From the NCBI RefSeq assembly GCF_001700435.1, contig NZ_LYPC01000020.1:249678-313677 (forward strand): 64,000 bases of DNA, in the 5' to 3' direction. Source of the DNA: Paenibacillus pectinilyticus (GTDB taxonomy: Bacteria > Bacillota > Bacilli > Paenibacillales > NBRC-103111). The notes under the pieces were generated by a model. It worked only from the letters and a program-made list of their open reading frames with translations, searched no databases and was not told where the DNA came from. The position numbers were made by a program, and so were the translations under genes. Positions 34,804 to 42,312 of this stretch are shown here, in pieces; within the stretch, counting starts at the first letter, position 1, and each line of letters opens with the position of its first letter.

Positions 34804-35799
34804 CTAAGAAAGCATACGTTCTTCAAGATCCATCGCCAAGCTTTTAGATCCATTCATTCCTTTTATATATTTTAAGGGTCCTGAAGCTGACCAATCAATT
34901 TTACCTAATTTTATAACTGCTTTAGTAATTCCGTTATAGTCGAATTGACGCTTAGACTCAGTCGAGCAGTTAGCGAGTATAGTAGACCCTGCAATGGAAA
35001 GTGCATCTAAACAAACAATATGTGTTAATCGATAACTGCTGTAATCAAGCCACTCTTGTGGAAAGCATTCCTTTACAGCATTGTAGAAAGTCAATGCCAT
35101 TGTTAATTTATCTTCTCGTGAATAGAATGAAACCTTAGGATTTTTGCTTAATAAATGTAAGGTTCTATACAAATTCTGTAGAGTAATATGACGTCCTTTG
35201 TTTCTCTTTCCAATAATACTCCCAATATTATAAAATGGACTTTCAGATCGAATGAGTAGCTCAGTAGCTATCCAGCTCATGTCATCTGAATCTCTACGTA
35301 AATATTTACTTAATGAGGAGCCAATTCCTTTAGCTTTTGTATTTATCGTATTGAAAAGCCGTATTTCTTCATCCTCATCTAGACAATGAAAAGCAAGAAA
35401 TGGAATGTTTATCTCGGCATTGGTTTCTTGTGTATATCTTTTAATTCCACCTAGTCGGTGCTGACCGTCCATTAATGAAGCTTTACCTTTACTAATGATT
35501 CGACCAAAAGCAGGACGTTGCTTATCATATGCTGAGAACTCCCATTGACCTCCTGCGTTGAGTAAAATGGGGGTAAACAAGGCATCCTCGCCTTTTGATA
35601 GGTAAATTGCAAAATCATTACATCTTTTTGGATCAACTGGCCTTTGGTAGCCCTTACCTGAAGGATCGTCAAAAGGTTTGACAAAAGTCATGTTTAAAGC
35701 GACAGTAGCTGGGACATGACTTTGATATGCTACTTTTCCACGAATTTTACATTGAATAATATTTTCAATCACAATTGGACTTACTAGTGTGCTGTTCAT
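34804..35799 (-). CDS. Stand-alone DGQHR-domain (DndB-like) protein
   Basis: 331 residues with the diagnostic DGQHRLGGIKRY motif at 111-122 and the LFNTINTKAKGIGSSLSKYL segment (148-167) that together mark DndB-like DGQHR proteins. DndB is the regulator of the dnd phosphorothioation genes and has a ParB/Srx-like fold. Here dndA, dndC, dndD and dndE are all absent, so the protein probably does something else, perhaps DNA binding, element stability or defence. AGGAG precedes the ATG by 10 nt. It lies 26 bp after the 158-residue gene on the same strand and forms a two-gene operon. Confidence 0.8.
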   Translation of the reverse strand: MNSTLVSPIVIENIIQCKIRGKVAYQSHVPATVALNMTFVKPFDDPSGKGYQRPVDPKRCNDFAIYLSKGEDALFTPILLNAGGQWEFSAYDKQRPAFGRIISKGKASLMDGQHRLGGIKRYTQETNAEINIPFLAFHCLDEDEEIRLFNTINTKAKGIGSSLSKYLRRDSDDMSWIATELLIRSESPFYNIGSIIGKRNKGRHITLQNLYRTLHLLSKNPKVSFYSREDKLTMALTFYNAVKECFPQEWLDYSSYRLTHIVCLDALSIAGSTILANCSTESKRQFDYNGITKAVIKLGKIDWSASGPLKYIKGMNGSKSLAMDLEERMLS

Positions 35800-35825
35800 G
35801 ATGTCTTCACTCCTGTGATTTACCG

Positions 35826-36302
35826 TTATTTTATCTTATCAGTTACTTTTGGAAATGGTCGTATTACCATATCGAGTATAATATTACCAGATTGATCTGA
35901 TTGTTGAATTAGGAATCCAAGTTGAAGAAACAAATCGATAACTTCTTCCATCGTATTTGGATAAGAAAAGCCATTTTTTTTCAGATTTTCTTTGATCATA
36001 AGTTCACGAGAGTAGATAAGATAATACTCGTTTATTTGATATTCTGTGCCGAACAATATATCTGCATTTTCAAAATTACAAAAAAGTTGATTGCTTTTGT
36101 GTAAGCTTAGATACTGTACAGTATCTTCTCTTGTAAATTCCTTAGAGACACAGTAGCTTATTTGAGGGAGTGTACTAATATTCACTAAAGGAAGCCATTC
36201 CGCCCATCCGTATTCGTAGAAACCTTTAGGTAAAATGCATTGATTAGCGGTTATCAAATTTAATTTACTAAGCAATCTAACTGTGATTTTCCCTAGATTC
36301 AT
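35826..36302 (-). CDS. 158-residue protein of unknown function, first gene of the DGQHR operon
   Basis: 158 residues from the ATG at 36302, which follows AGGGAGGTGG; the frame is open to 36338 but earlier starts lie before or inside the ribosome site. Notable features are LPKGFYEYGWAEWLPLV near the N-terminus and a C-terminal helix-helix-hairpin (NTMEEVIDLFLQLGFLI then GNIILDMVIRPFP) reminiscent of a winged helix. It loosely recalls DUF6042 proteins, but I am not sure. Conserved pairing with a DGQHR gene would point to a shared task. Confidence 0.55.
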   Translation of the reverse strand: MNLGKITVRLLSKLNLITANQCILPKGFYEYGWAEWLPLVNISTLPQISYCVSKEFTREDTVQYLSLHKSNQLFCNFENADILFGTEYQINEYYLIYSRELMIKENLKKNGFSYPNTMEEVIDLFLQLGFLIQQSDQSGNIILDMVIRPFPKVTDKIK

Positions 36303-36392
36303 TCTAAAGAAAACCACCTCCCTCATTAAAATCACCATATTCGACGTTATGAAAAAATCTCAACAATAAAACTCACCTCGATAACTATATAG

Positions 36393-36461
36393 GATACGAA
36401 TACATATATTGTATCACTTAAAAGGTTTGTTAACAATTAAATTAATACCTTATAAGTGATA
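36393..36461 (+). promoter_or_regulatory. Inverted-repeat operator region between the divergent DGQHR operon and XRE gene
   Basis: Perfect 9-bp half-sites TATCACTTA (36412-36420) and TAAGTGATA (36453-36461) lie in opposite orientation 32 bp apart; a second, overlapping GATAC-N13-GTATC palindrome sits at 36393-36415. Both fall in the 180-bp divergent intergenic region, as expected for autoregulation by the XRE protein and control of the DGQHR operon. Binding is inferred. Confidence 0.5.
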
Positions 36462-36482
36462 GTAAATAATGGGGGTAACTGG

Positions 36483-36845
36483 ATGTCAAATTTACAAGTG
36501 ATTGTAGGGGAAAAGATAAAGAATTATAGAAAGATAAAAGGATTAACGCAACTGGAGTTAGGAACCAAAGCTAATATAAAACAAGGATATTTAGGTGATG
36601 TAGAAAGAGGTGCAAGAAACATATCTTTGGAGTCATTAGAGAAAATTATGGGTGCACTCGATCTAAAACCAAGTGATTTATTTGGTTATCATGAAATTGA
36701 TCTCAAGGATGAAAATTATGAATTAGAATCAATTATTCAGAAGCATAGTGAATTTCTTAGAACCAAAAGAGTTGAAGATGTAAAGATGATCCATAGGATC
36801 TCTCTGGAAATTTTCAACTCATTGGAACGGAAACCGATTGAATGA
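36483..36845 (+). CDS. XRE-family transcriptional regulator
   Basis: 120 residues from the ATG at 36483 (GGGGG just upstream); a GTG at 36456 is in frame but lies inside the operator repeat. The HTH_3 domain is at 10-65 (IKNYRKIKGLTQLELGTKA, IKQGYLGDVERGARNISLES). The C-terminal 50 residues are helical, probably for dimerisation. Divergent from the DGQHR operon across a region with inverted repeats, so it is the likely repressor of the cargo genes and perhaps of element excision. It resembles SinR-like and phage-type repressors. Confidence 0.82.
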   Translation: MSNLQVIVGEKIKNYRKIKGLTQLELGTKANIKQGYLGDVERGARNISLESLEKIMGALDLKPSDLFGYHEIDLKDENYELESIIQKHSEFLRTKRVEDVKMIHRISLEIFNSLERKPIE

Positions 36846-37268
36846 TGCATGAAAATATGTTTTTTAATATAGATTTATTGTTTAAATGTGATTTCGGGTA
36901 AATATGTAATTCGTATATTAACTAATGAAAAGGGAAATACCGCTTCTTTAGGGATCGGTATTTGGCGTATTATATTTAAGGAATCTAACGAGAAACGATA
37001 GTTAAATGTAACACTACTTAAATGTTTTTTTCATAAGGCATAGTATAATTTTAATTCGCCCCCTTTAAATATATAACATAGACCCTCAGCCCATTGCTGG
37101 GGTCTCTTTTTGTTATTTTCAATTAAAGGACACTTAAATACAATAATCCAATCCCAACGTAGGGAAATTCGTTCGATTCACCTAGTTGCTTCGTTGTGCA
37201 TAAAGTTAATAAAGAATTTTTTGGGGAAGAGGCGAGGGAGATATGAATGGCATACATTTGGCAACCCT
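36846..37268. other. AT-rich intergenic stretch, probable right end of the element
   Basis: No gene is supported. It holds a perfect AAATACCG/CGGTATTT hairpin (36935-36942 with 36956-36963) that may end XRE transcription or mark the element end, the terminator at 37080-37112 and a nine-codon reading frame at 37243. No topB sequence reappears here. Confidence 0.5.
37080..37112 (+). terminator. Terminator-like hairpin
   Basis: AGACCCTCAGC pairs with GCTGGGGTCT (one bulge), followed by CTTTTTG. It separates the element region from the DUF2642 gene. Confidence 0.7.
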
Positions 37269-37577
37269 ATGAGTCAAAATCCAATTGATCAGCCAGCGTT
37301 CGTGTCGCAGAGGCCGGTAATGCATACACAAATTATTCCAATTACAGGAATTCCTCAGCCTAATATGTATATCACACAACTTAACCCCGTGTTTGTACAG
37401 CATATAAGCAGACACCAAGGTCAAGAAATTGCTATTATGACGACTGCTGGAAAGGTAGAGGGAGTTCTCGCTGGAGTTGCTGTAGACCACGTGCAATTGA
37501 ATTTGAAAGATCGTGCCATACATATTCGAATTTCTCAGATTATATATTTTGAAGGTCCTTTAGCCTCATATCGTTAA
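37269..37577 (+). CDS. DUF2642-domain protein, probable spore-coat-type
   Basis: 102 residues from the ATG at 37269; the frame is open to 37110 but the upstream part is unrelated to the family. Start uncertain: no good ribosome site precedes 37269, and a TTG near 37218 with GAGGCGAGGGAG downstream is not better. Residues 48-100 (GQEIAIMTTAGKVEGVLAGV, then HIRISQIIYFEG) form a small beta-barrel DUF2642 domain seen in Bacillus spore-coat proteins such as YuzF. The N-terminus is Pro/Gln-rich, as in many coat proteins. Role in spores inferred. Confidence 0.6.
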   Translation: MSQNPIDQPAFVSQRPVMHTQIIPITGIPQPNMYITQLNPVFVQHISRHQGQEIAIMTTAGKVEGVLAGVAVDHVQLNLKDRAIHIRISQIIYFEGPLASYR

Positions 37578-37600
37578 ATAAAAGCCATGTAAAATGGGCT

Positions 37601-38413
37601 TTACTTTATTGAATTATAAAGCTCCACTTTTATTGGTGGAAGTGCATGACGGGGGTGTACGGCTTTAAACCAATGAGTGAAAAAGATAATAAGGATACAG
37701 ATGTCGATGGCATCCCCGCCATAATACATGAGCTTAACGCCGTTTTCTGCTTGGATTGCTGAAATACCCTCTGGTGAGTTTGCATACATATATTTTGATA
37801 AAATCCCGTGTGCAGCCATAGTAATTACAAATGCAATGGAACGGTAAACGAAGCTTGTTTGATGCGAAGGTTTGTCGATGTAAATCACCGAAATCGTGAA
37901 TAAGTAACCCGCCGAGAAGACATGAAGATGCACAAATAGAAATAATATTGAGGAATGGTGCATCCTCGCATATAGGTCTGTTGTGTATAAAATAAAGAGT
38001 CCGCCGATATTAAAGAGGGAAGCTACGTAAGGATCACTAACTATGCGGAAAGGCAAGCTTCTGAGAATACGTGCGAGTCTGCGTGAAAGACGTACGGGCA
38101 GGGTCCTTAAAATGAGGGTTACTGGTGCAGAAAGTGCTATGAATAGGGGAGCCAACATTCCAAGAAGTAAATGTCCTAACATGTGAGCCGTGAAATCCAT
38201 ATGAGAAAGATGGGCTAATGGGCCAGCAATAGATAGTAAAGCACAAAGTGTGCCAAGAAACCAATAAAGAGTGCGCGTGACTGGCCATCTCCTGTAAGTA
38301 CGACTGGAATTAACCGCGGCGTATAGATAGAGAATAATTGCACTTAGAGCTAGCAATATGAGGAGTAAGTCAGAATGAACACCGATTCCATGCGAAAGGT
38401 GTTCATTCGACAT
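37601..38413 (-). CDS. ctaG: Cytochrome c oxidase assembly factor CtaG (caa3 type)
   Basis: About 270 residues with seven hydrophobic segments and conserved membrane histidines (HLSHMDFTAHMLGHLLLGMLAP, seen in part as FTAHMLGHLLLGM; HHSSILFLFVHLHVFSAGYLF in part). This is the Bacillus CtaG family needed for copper insertion into caa3 oxidase. The ATG at 38413 has AGGGAG at 11 nt; an ATG at 38422 is only 2 nt from it. It overlaps the end of the DUF2243 gene upstream, so the two are cotranscribed. No oxidase subunits are nearby, which is unusual; it may be a second copy. Confidence 0.85.
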   Translation of the reverse strand: MSNEHLSHGIGVHSDLLLILLALSAIILYLYAAVNSSRTYRRWPVTRTLYWFLGTLCALLSIAGPLAHLSHMDFTAHMLGHLLLGMLAPLFIALSAPVTLILRTLPVRLSRRLARILRSLPFRIVSDPYVASLFNIGGLFILYTTDLYARMHHSSILFLFVHLHVFSAGYLFTISVIYIDKPSHQTSFVYRSIAFVITMAAHGILSKYMYANSPEGISAIQAENGVKLMYYGGDAIDICILIIFFTHWFKAVHPRHALPPIKVELYNSIK

Positions 38414-38915
38414 GTGATGCATCTCTCCCTATATGTCCATTGCGTAATTCTTTCCATGAGTGCAGTGTAAGAATGATTCCAACTAGTAGCATGATACTAG
38501 CTCCAATATTCCAAACCATATCGTAAATAATCACATTTGGGGTGTAGCGGATTTGGTGAAGACGCATAATTTTGTGTTGGATGGTTCCATCATAGAGTTG
38601 GAAGGCGCCACTGCCTAGGAAAACACCGCCAAACCATCTTTTGAGGTGTAAAGCTTTTCGACGACGTAAGTCCGCAAACATAAATAGTGATCCAATGGTA
38701 GCAAACCAACTGAACGCGTGAAACAGACCATCGGAAATCAAGCCGATTTGGGTCGTGGATTTATCGTAGAAATGATGCCAATGCAGAAGTTGATGAAATA
38801 CCGTTTCATCAATAAAACCGACTAAACCGAGGCCAAATAAAATACCAGACCACAGATTGCGGTTGGCATATGAAGTGAAATTACGATCATTCTTAATTGG
38901 GTTCACAGTATTCAT
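38403..38915 (-). CDS. DUF2243 membrane protein
   Basis: 170 residues from the ATG at 38915, preceded by AAAGGAG at 8 nt; the frame stays open to 39041 without a ribosome site. Four hydrophobic segments, with GFIDETVFHQLLHWHHFYD (about residue 25-43) and LYDGTIQHKIMRLHQIRY, histidine-rich motifs typical of DUF2243. This family is regularly next to ctaG-type genes, and the histidines suggest metal or heme-copper handling. Its last 11-20 bp overlap ctaG, giving a two-gene operon. Confidence 0.8.
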   Translation of the reverse strand: MNTVNPIKNDRNFTSYANRNLWSGILFGLGLVGFIDETVFHQLLHWHHFYDKSTTQIGLISDGLFHAFSWFATIGSLFMFADLRRRKALHLKRWFGGVFLGSGAFQLYDGTIQHKIMRLHQIRYTPNVIIYDMVWNIGASIMLLVGIILTLHSWKELRNGHIGRDASHVE

Positions 38916-39060
38916 TCTCAGAACTCCTTTACTCTCGTTTTTCACCTTTATTTCCCTGCTAATTTGCCCATTTATTGGAGTTATAACCACGTTTGGCTTC
39001 AAAATGATAATAAAGAAAGCAGGGGAGGAGAATAATGACATATAAGAATGGAGGGATACA

Positions 39061-40069
39061 ATGAAAGCGTTAACCTATCAAGGGATTCGGAATGTGAAAG
39101 TTAAAGAAATACCTGATGCCACATTACAAAAATCGGATGATATTCTGGTTCGTATCACGATTACTAGCATATGTGGCTCGGATCTTCACCTCTAAAATGG
39201 GGAAATGCCAAATATGCGAGACGACTTTATTATCGGTCATGAGCCTATGGGAATCGTGGAGGAGATAGGAACAGATGTAACCAAGGTGAAAAGGGAGACC
39301 GCGTCATCCTTCCTTTTAACATCGCATGTGGCCAATGCTGGTACTGTACCCATCAATTAGAAAGCCAATGTGATAATTCGAATGATTTTTTACATGGTGA
39401 TACAGGTGGGTACTTCGGCTATTCGGATATATATGGCGGATATGCAGGCGGACAAGCTGAATTGTTGCGTGTTCCTTATGGGAACTTCATCCCTTTCAAA
39501 GTGCCTGAGGATGCTGAAATGGAGGATGAGAAAATCCTATTTCTCTCTGATATTATTCCTTCTGCCTATTGGAATGTGGATCATGCAGGTGATACCGTCA
39601 TTATTCTCGGCTGTGGGCCCGTTGGTTTGCTGACACAGAAATTTGCTTGGTTAAAAGGTGCAAAAGTGGTGGAGCGAATGTAGTTATCGATGCTGTAGGG
39701 TTGGATTCTGAGAAGACTTTTGTGGAGAAAATAGAAACGATGCTTAAAATTCAAGGTGGTGGACTTGGCGCATTCCGAATGGCTACTAAGCTGGTGCGCA
39801 AAGGCGGCACGATTCAGGTTACTGGGGTTTATGGAATGAATTACAATGCTTTCCCTTTTGGTGACTTGTTTAGCCGCAATATTACGCTAAAGATGGGGCA
39901 GGCTCCAGTCATTCACTATATGCCTGAATTATATCGCCAAATCAAAGAAGGTGTATTTGACCCAACCGATATCATTAGCCATCGAATGAAGTTGGATGAT
40001 GCGGAGCATGCATACAGCATTTTTAATAAGAAAGAGGATCAGGCTATTAAAATAATTTTGAAACCTTAG
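39061..40069 (+). pseudogene. Zinc-dependent alcohol dehydrogenase, frameshifted
   Basis: The ATG at 39061 begins MKALTYQGIRNVKVKEIP and reads to TSICGSDLHL, where an in-frame TAA (39196) interrupts the family sequence. Further frames carry FIIGHEPMGIVEEIG, VPFNIACGQCWYC (shifted), IILGCGPVGLL and the C-terminal half GGTIQVTGVYGMNYNAFP to LKP at 40069. At least two frameshifts and a deletion of most of the nucleotide-binding domain near 39650-39670 (GPVGLL jumps to ANVVIDAVGLD) are visible. It was a glutathione-independent formaldehyde-dehydrogenase-like MDR enzyme; now non-functional. Confidence 0.88.
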
Positions 40070-40082
40070 TTGTATCGTGTTA

Positions 40083-40124
40083 AAAAAGTGAGCAGAATCC
40101 CATTGGGATCCTGCTCACTTTTTT
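40083..40124. terminator. Bidirectional terminator
   Basis: AAAAAAGTGAGCAG pairs with CTGCTCACTTTTTT, with ATCCCA/TGGGAT inside; it ends both the adh remnant and the convergent DUF3231 gene. Confidence 0.88.
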
Positions 40125-40128
40125 ATCT

Positions 40129-40647
40129 TTAGGCATTAACAGTCTCAGGTCTTTTAATTTGTAGTGGTGGAGGAATGAGCCAACCTTTATCTTTACTCAT
40201 TTCAAGTATTTTTAATCCTTGGGCCGCTTTTGTGATATGGTACTTTGCAAAAAGAGCGCCGATATCTTCTCTAATCGCTTGTCCCATAGCTTGACTACAA
40301 GCAACTAGTCCAAGTGAAGCATCAGCAGCAATTTTAGCTGAAATTTCAGGATCTGAAAATCTTGCACCAACGGGAATATCTTCAAGTTTAACTGACGGTC
40401 TTTCAGGAAGTACAGGAATAGGTGGAATTCCGTTATCAATAAGAATATTATCCAGTTCTTTAATCTCCAGTTTTGCTTGGTCAATAAGACCATCTAGAAT
40501 TTTTTTTAGTTCTTTGTCACCTGAGTGATTTAAATAAGCTTGATAGCAAGATACAGCCCCTTTAGCTACTGTGGATGCCTGCCAAACACTAAAAATTTCA
40601 CCGTAGTGAAGAGGTTCATCTTTAGGATTTCCACTTAAAATTCCCAT
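40129..40647 (-). CDS. DUF3231 family protein
   Basis: 172 residues from the ATG at 40647, with GAGGAG 10 nt upstream; the ATG at 40665 lies inside the ribosome site. All-helical ferritin-like pattern (FSVWQASTVAKGAVSCYQAYLNHS, seen in part) with the PERPSVKLEDIPVGARFSD turn typical of DUF3231. Full-length Bacillus members carry two such domains (about 330 residues); this is a single-domain version. They are linked to spores in some bacilli. Function unknown. Confidence 0.75.
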   Translation of the reverse strand: MGILSGNPKDEPLHYGEIFSVWQASTVAKGAVSCYQAYLNHSGDKELKKILDGLIDQAKLEIKELDNILIDNGIPPIPVLPERPSVKLEDIPVGARFSDPEISAKIAADASLGLVACSQAMGQAIREDIGALFAKYHITKAAQGLKILEMSKDKGWLIPPPLQIKRPETVNA

Positions 40648-40748
40648 TTTATTATATCTCCTCATAGATCAAATTTTAACTTTACTATTATGTCTGAATG
40701 CCCATTTATAATTCATGGATGCTTGAATCGAACTAACATAGGGTTAGC

Positions 40749-41135
40749 TTATCTTTCTCTAACGTTATTTCTTGATCTCATTCCAGCTAAACCAATCAGA
40801 CCAAGCAATCCAAGCCAACCCCAGTTGGAAGCTTTCGACCCCGAATTTGCGGTATCATAAGCGCGGATAGGATTTGATTTATTAGAGTAAGAATTAATCC
40901 CATTGCTGTAATTTGTTTGGTTTAGATTAGCACTGGGAGACGCAGAAGGTGAGCTAATCGTTCCTGTATTTGTGCCATAAGCACCGTAATTATTCATATT
41001 ACTATTTGTATTTATACTTGTTGAGCCTGTTGAAGAGTTCATTCCAACACCTGTATTTTCATGTGCACCAACGGTTCCAAAACTTAATGCTGATGTTAAT
41101 AAAATAGCTAACGTAAGAGTTTGAACTTTTTTCAT
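40749..41135 (-). CDS. Secreted Ser/Asn-rich protein with WGxxGxxG C-terminal anchor
   Basis: 128 residues. N-terminal signal peptide (MKKVQTLTLAILLTSALSFG, cleavage near GAHA-type site at AHENT), then about 75 residues of low-complexity Ser/Asn/Gly/Thr, then the C-terminal WGWLGLLGLIGLAG followed by MRSRNNVRER: a glycine-zipper membrane helix and positive tail. This three-part C-terminus is the WGxxGxxG sorting-signal type known in Bacillota. It is thus an exported, membrane-retained surface protein of unknown role. AGGAG precedes the ATG. Confidence 0.75.
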   Translation of the reverse strand: MKKVQTLTLAILLTSALSFGTVGAHENTGVGMNSSTGSTSINTNSNMNNYGAYGTNTGTISSPSASPSANLNQTNYSNGINSYSNKSNPIRAYDTANSGSKASNWGWLGLLGLIGLAGMRSRNNVRER

Positions 41136-41389
41136 AATGACCTAACTCCTCTCAACTCTTTTTTGGTTTCGCTTGTTAGTTTGTTCAATGGAGGCGCTTT
41201 TTAATGGGGGAGTTAGTGGAATTAATCATAAACTCAAAGTCCATTTGGTTATATATTTCTTTTCAAGTTTTAATGTCGAGACAACGTTTTGGTACTGGAG
41301 AATCTAACAAAATTAAAGTAGAATAAGTGATTTTGGTCAAGTTATAACGCAGATAACGATTAATAAAGGCTTTGAAAAGGAGGAGACGT

Positions 41390-41521
41390 ATGTACTCTCC
41401 GCCTGGTCTACCGCAATTTAGTCCGTATGAAGCTTTACAAATAGGAACATCATTATGGCCAGCGCTATATGGACCCTATCCAATGGTTCAGGAGAAGCCT
41501 AGGGAGGTCGAACAAACATGA
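41390..41521 (+). CDS. cotJA: Spore coat protein CotJA
   Basis: 43 residues, too short for standard gene callers. The sequence PPGLPQFSPYEALQIGTSLW followed by PALYGPYP is the CotJA signature. AAAGGAGGAGACGT lies directly upstream. Its TGA overlaps the ATG of cotJB (ATGA), as in the Bacillus cotJABC operon. It is shorter at the N-terminus than Bacillus CotJA (about 80 residues), lacking the Pro/Cys-rich leader. Mother-cell expression in sporulation is family knowledge. Confidence 0.82.
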   Translation: MYSPPGLPQFSPYEALQIGTSLWPALYGPYPMVQEKPREVEQT

Positions 41522-41814
41522 GTCACCATGTGCTTCCCAATTCCTATTATTCGCAACTATGCGACTTGCAGGCTGTGGATTTTGTCTTGGGGGAGTTGAC
41601 GCTCTACTTGGATACACACCCTGATGATCTAAGCATCATTCAGCAATACAATCAATTTGCTCAGAAACGCATGCACACAGCTGAAAAGTTTGAAATGGAA
41701 TTTGGTCCACTGATGCCCTTTGGTCATAGCTTCACGAGGCAGCCTTGGCAGGTGGGTGGAGACACCATGGCCTTGGCAAGTTTGAGAAGGAGGTCAGTTG
41801 ATGTGGATTTATGA
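41518..41814 (+). CDS. cotJB: Spore coat protein CotJB
   Basis: 98 residues with the CotJB core LQAVDFVLGELTLYLDTHPD (residues 18-37) and YNQFAQKRMHTAEKFEMEFG, GPLMPFGHS and a C-terminal PWQV. The start overlaps cotJA by 4 bp and the end overlaps the cotJC start by 14 bp, so the operon was translationally coupled. CotJA and CotJB are needed with CotJC for assembly of the inner coat. With cotJC broken, the pair may be losing its function. Confidence 0.85.
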   Translation: MSHHVLPNSYYSQLCDLQAVDFVLGELTLYLDTHPDDLSIIQQYNQFAQKRMHTAEKFEMEFGPLMPFGHSFTRQPWQVGGDTMALASLRRRSVDVDL

Positions 41815-42249
41815 AAAGAAGCTTCAATTTTCCGTAAAAGTTAGTAAATGCATTCCTCGAATGGCTAGAATGCTTCTTGAGCAGTATGGAGGTGCGGATG
41901 GGAACTCGCCGCGGCCCTTAGATACTTAAACCAACGGTATACAATTCCAGATAAGGTTGTGGGATTGTTGACAGACATTGGCACAGAGGAATTTGCCCAC
42001 TTAGAAATGATTGCAACGATAGTTTATAAACTTATGAAGGACGCAACGTTGGAGCAAATCAAGGCAGCCGGTTTAGATGATCACTATGTGGCCCATGATA
42101 AGGCGCTGATCTATTAAAATGCTTCTGGCGTTCCATGAACAGCAGCCTACATACAAGCTAAGGGAGACCCGATTGCTGATCTATATGAAGATATAGCTGG
42201 CGAGGAGAAAGCAAGAGCGACATATCAGGAAGGTAAGGGGATATTATAA
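41801..42249 (+). pseudogene. cotJC: cotJC (manganese catalase-type coat protein), broken
   Basis: The ATG at 41801 follows GAGAAGGAGG and reads MWIYEKKLQFSVKVSK, normal for CotJC. A one-base deletion near 41900 shifts the frame (GADG, then the family's ELAAALRYLNQRYTIPDK continues one frame over). Two stops follow: TAA after ALIY where CAA (Gln) is expected and TGA in GVP-W where TGG is expected, both C-to-T/G-to-A type. The sequence then stops after KARATYQ, about 50 residues before the normal end. Non-functional. An intact Mn catalase lies at 48339. Confidence 0.88.
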
Positions 42250-42251
42250 AA

Positions 42252-42292
42252 GAGGACCTTCATCTCTATAAACATTAGAGATGAAGGTCCTC
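42252..42292. terminator. Perfect bidirectional terminator
   Basis: GAGGACCTTCATCTCTA pairs perfectly with TAGAGATGAAGGTCCTC around a 7-base loop, between the cotJ genes and the convergent repeat protein. Confidence 0.88.
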
Positions 42293-42312
42293 AATTTATT
42301 TATTCGACTAAA

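Larger units (their letters stand above)
28035..36965 (+). mobile_element. Tn554/SE-like site-specific element with a tyrosine-recombinase trio
   Basis: The left end is set by the break in topB at about 28035; the right end is uncertain and taken as the hairpin after the XRE gene (36935-36963). The segment is more AT-rich than the upstream 28 kb. It carries a four-gene transposition operon (three tyrosine recombinases and a small coiled-coil protein, 28150-34772) and cargo (DGQHR/DndB-like protein, a 158-residue protein and an XRE regulator). Tn554 has tnpA-tnpB-tnpC, and the strand-biased circularizing elements have intA-tfp-intB-srap; this is the same plan. No terminal direct repeats were found, which fits those families, which make none. 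Confidence 0.7.

Noticed and set aside
34804..36302. Complete DNA phosphorothioation (dnd) system
   Set aside because: Only a DndB-like protein is present; no dndA, C, D or E in the window.
35826..36845. Toxin-antitoxin pair
   Set aside because: The XRE gene is divergent from the 158-residue gene and the latter lacks known toxin motifs.
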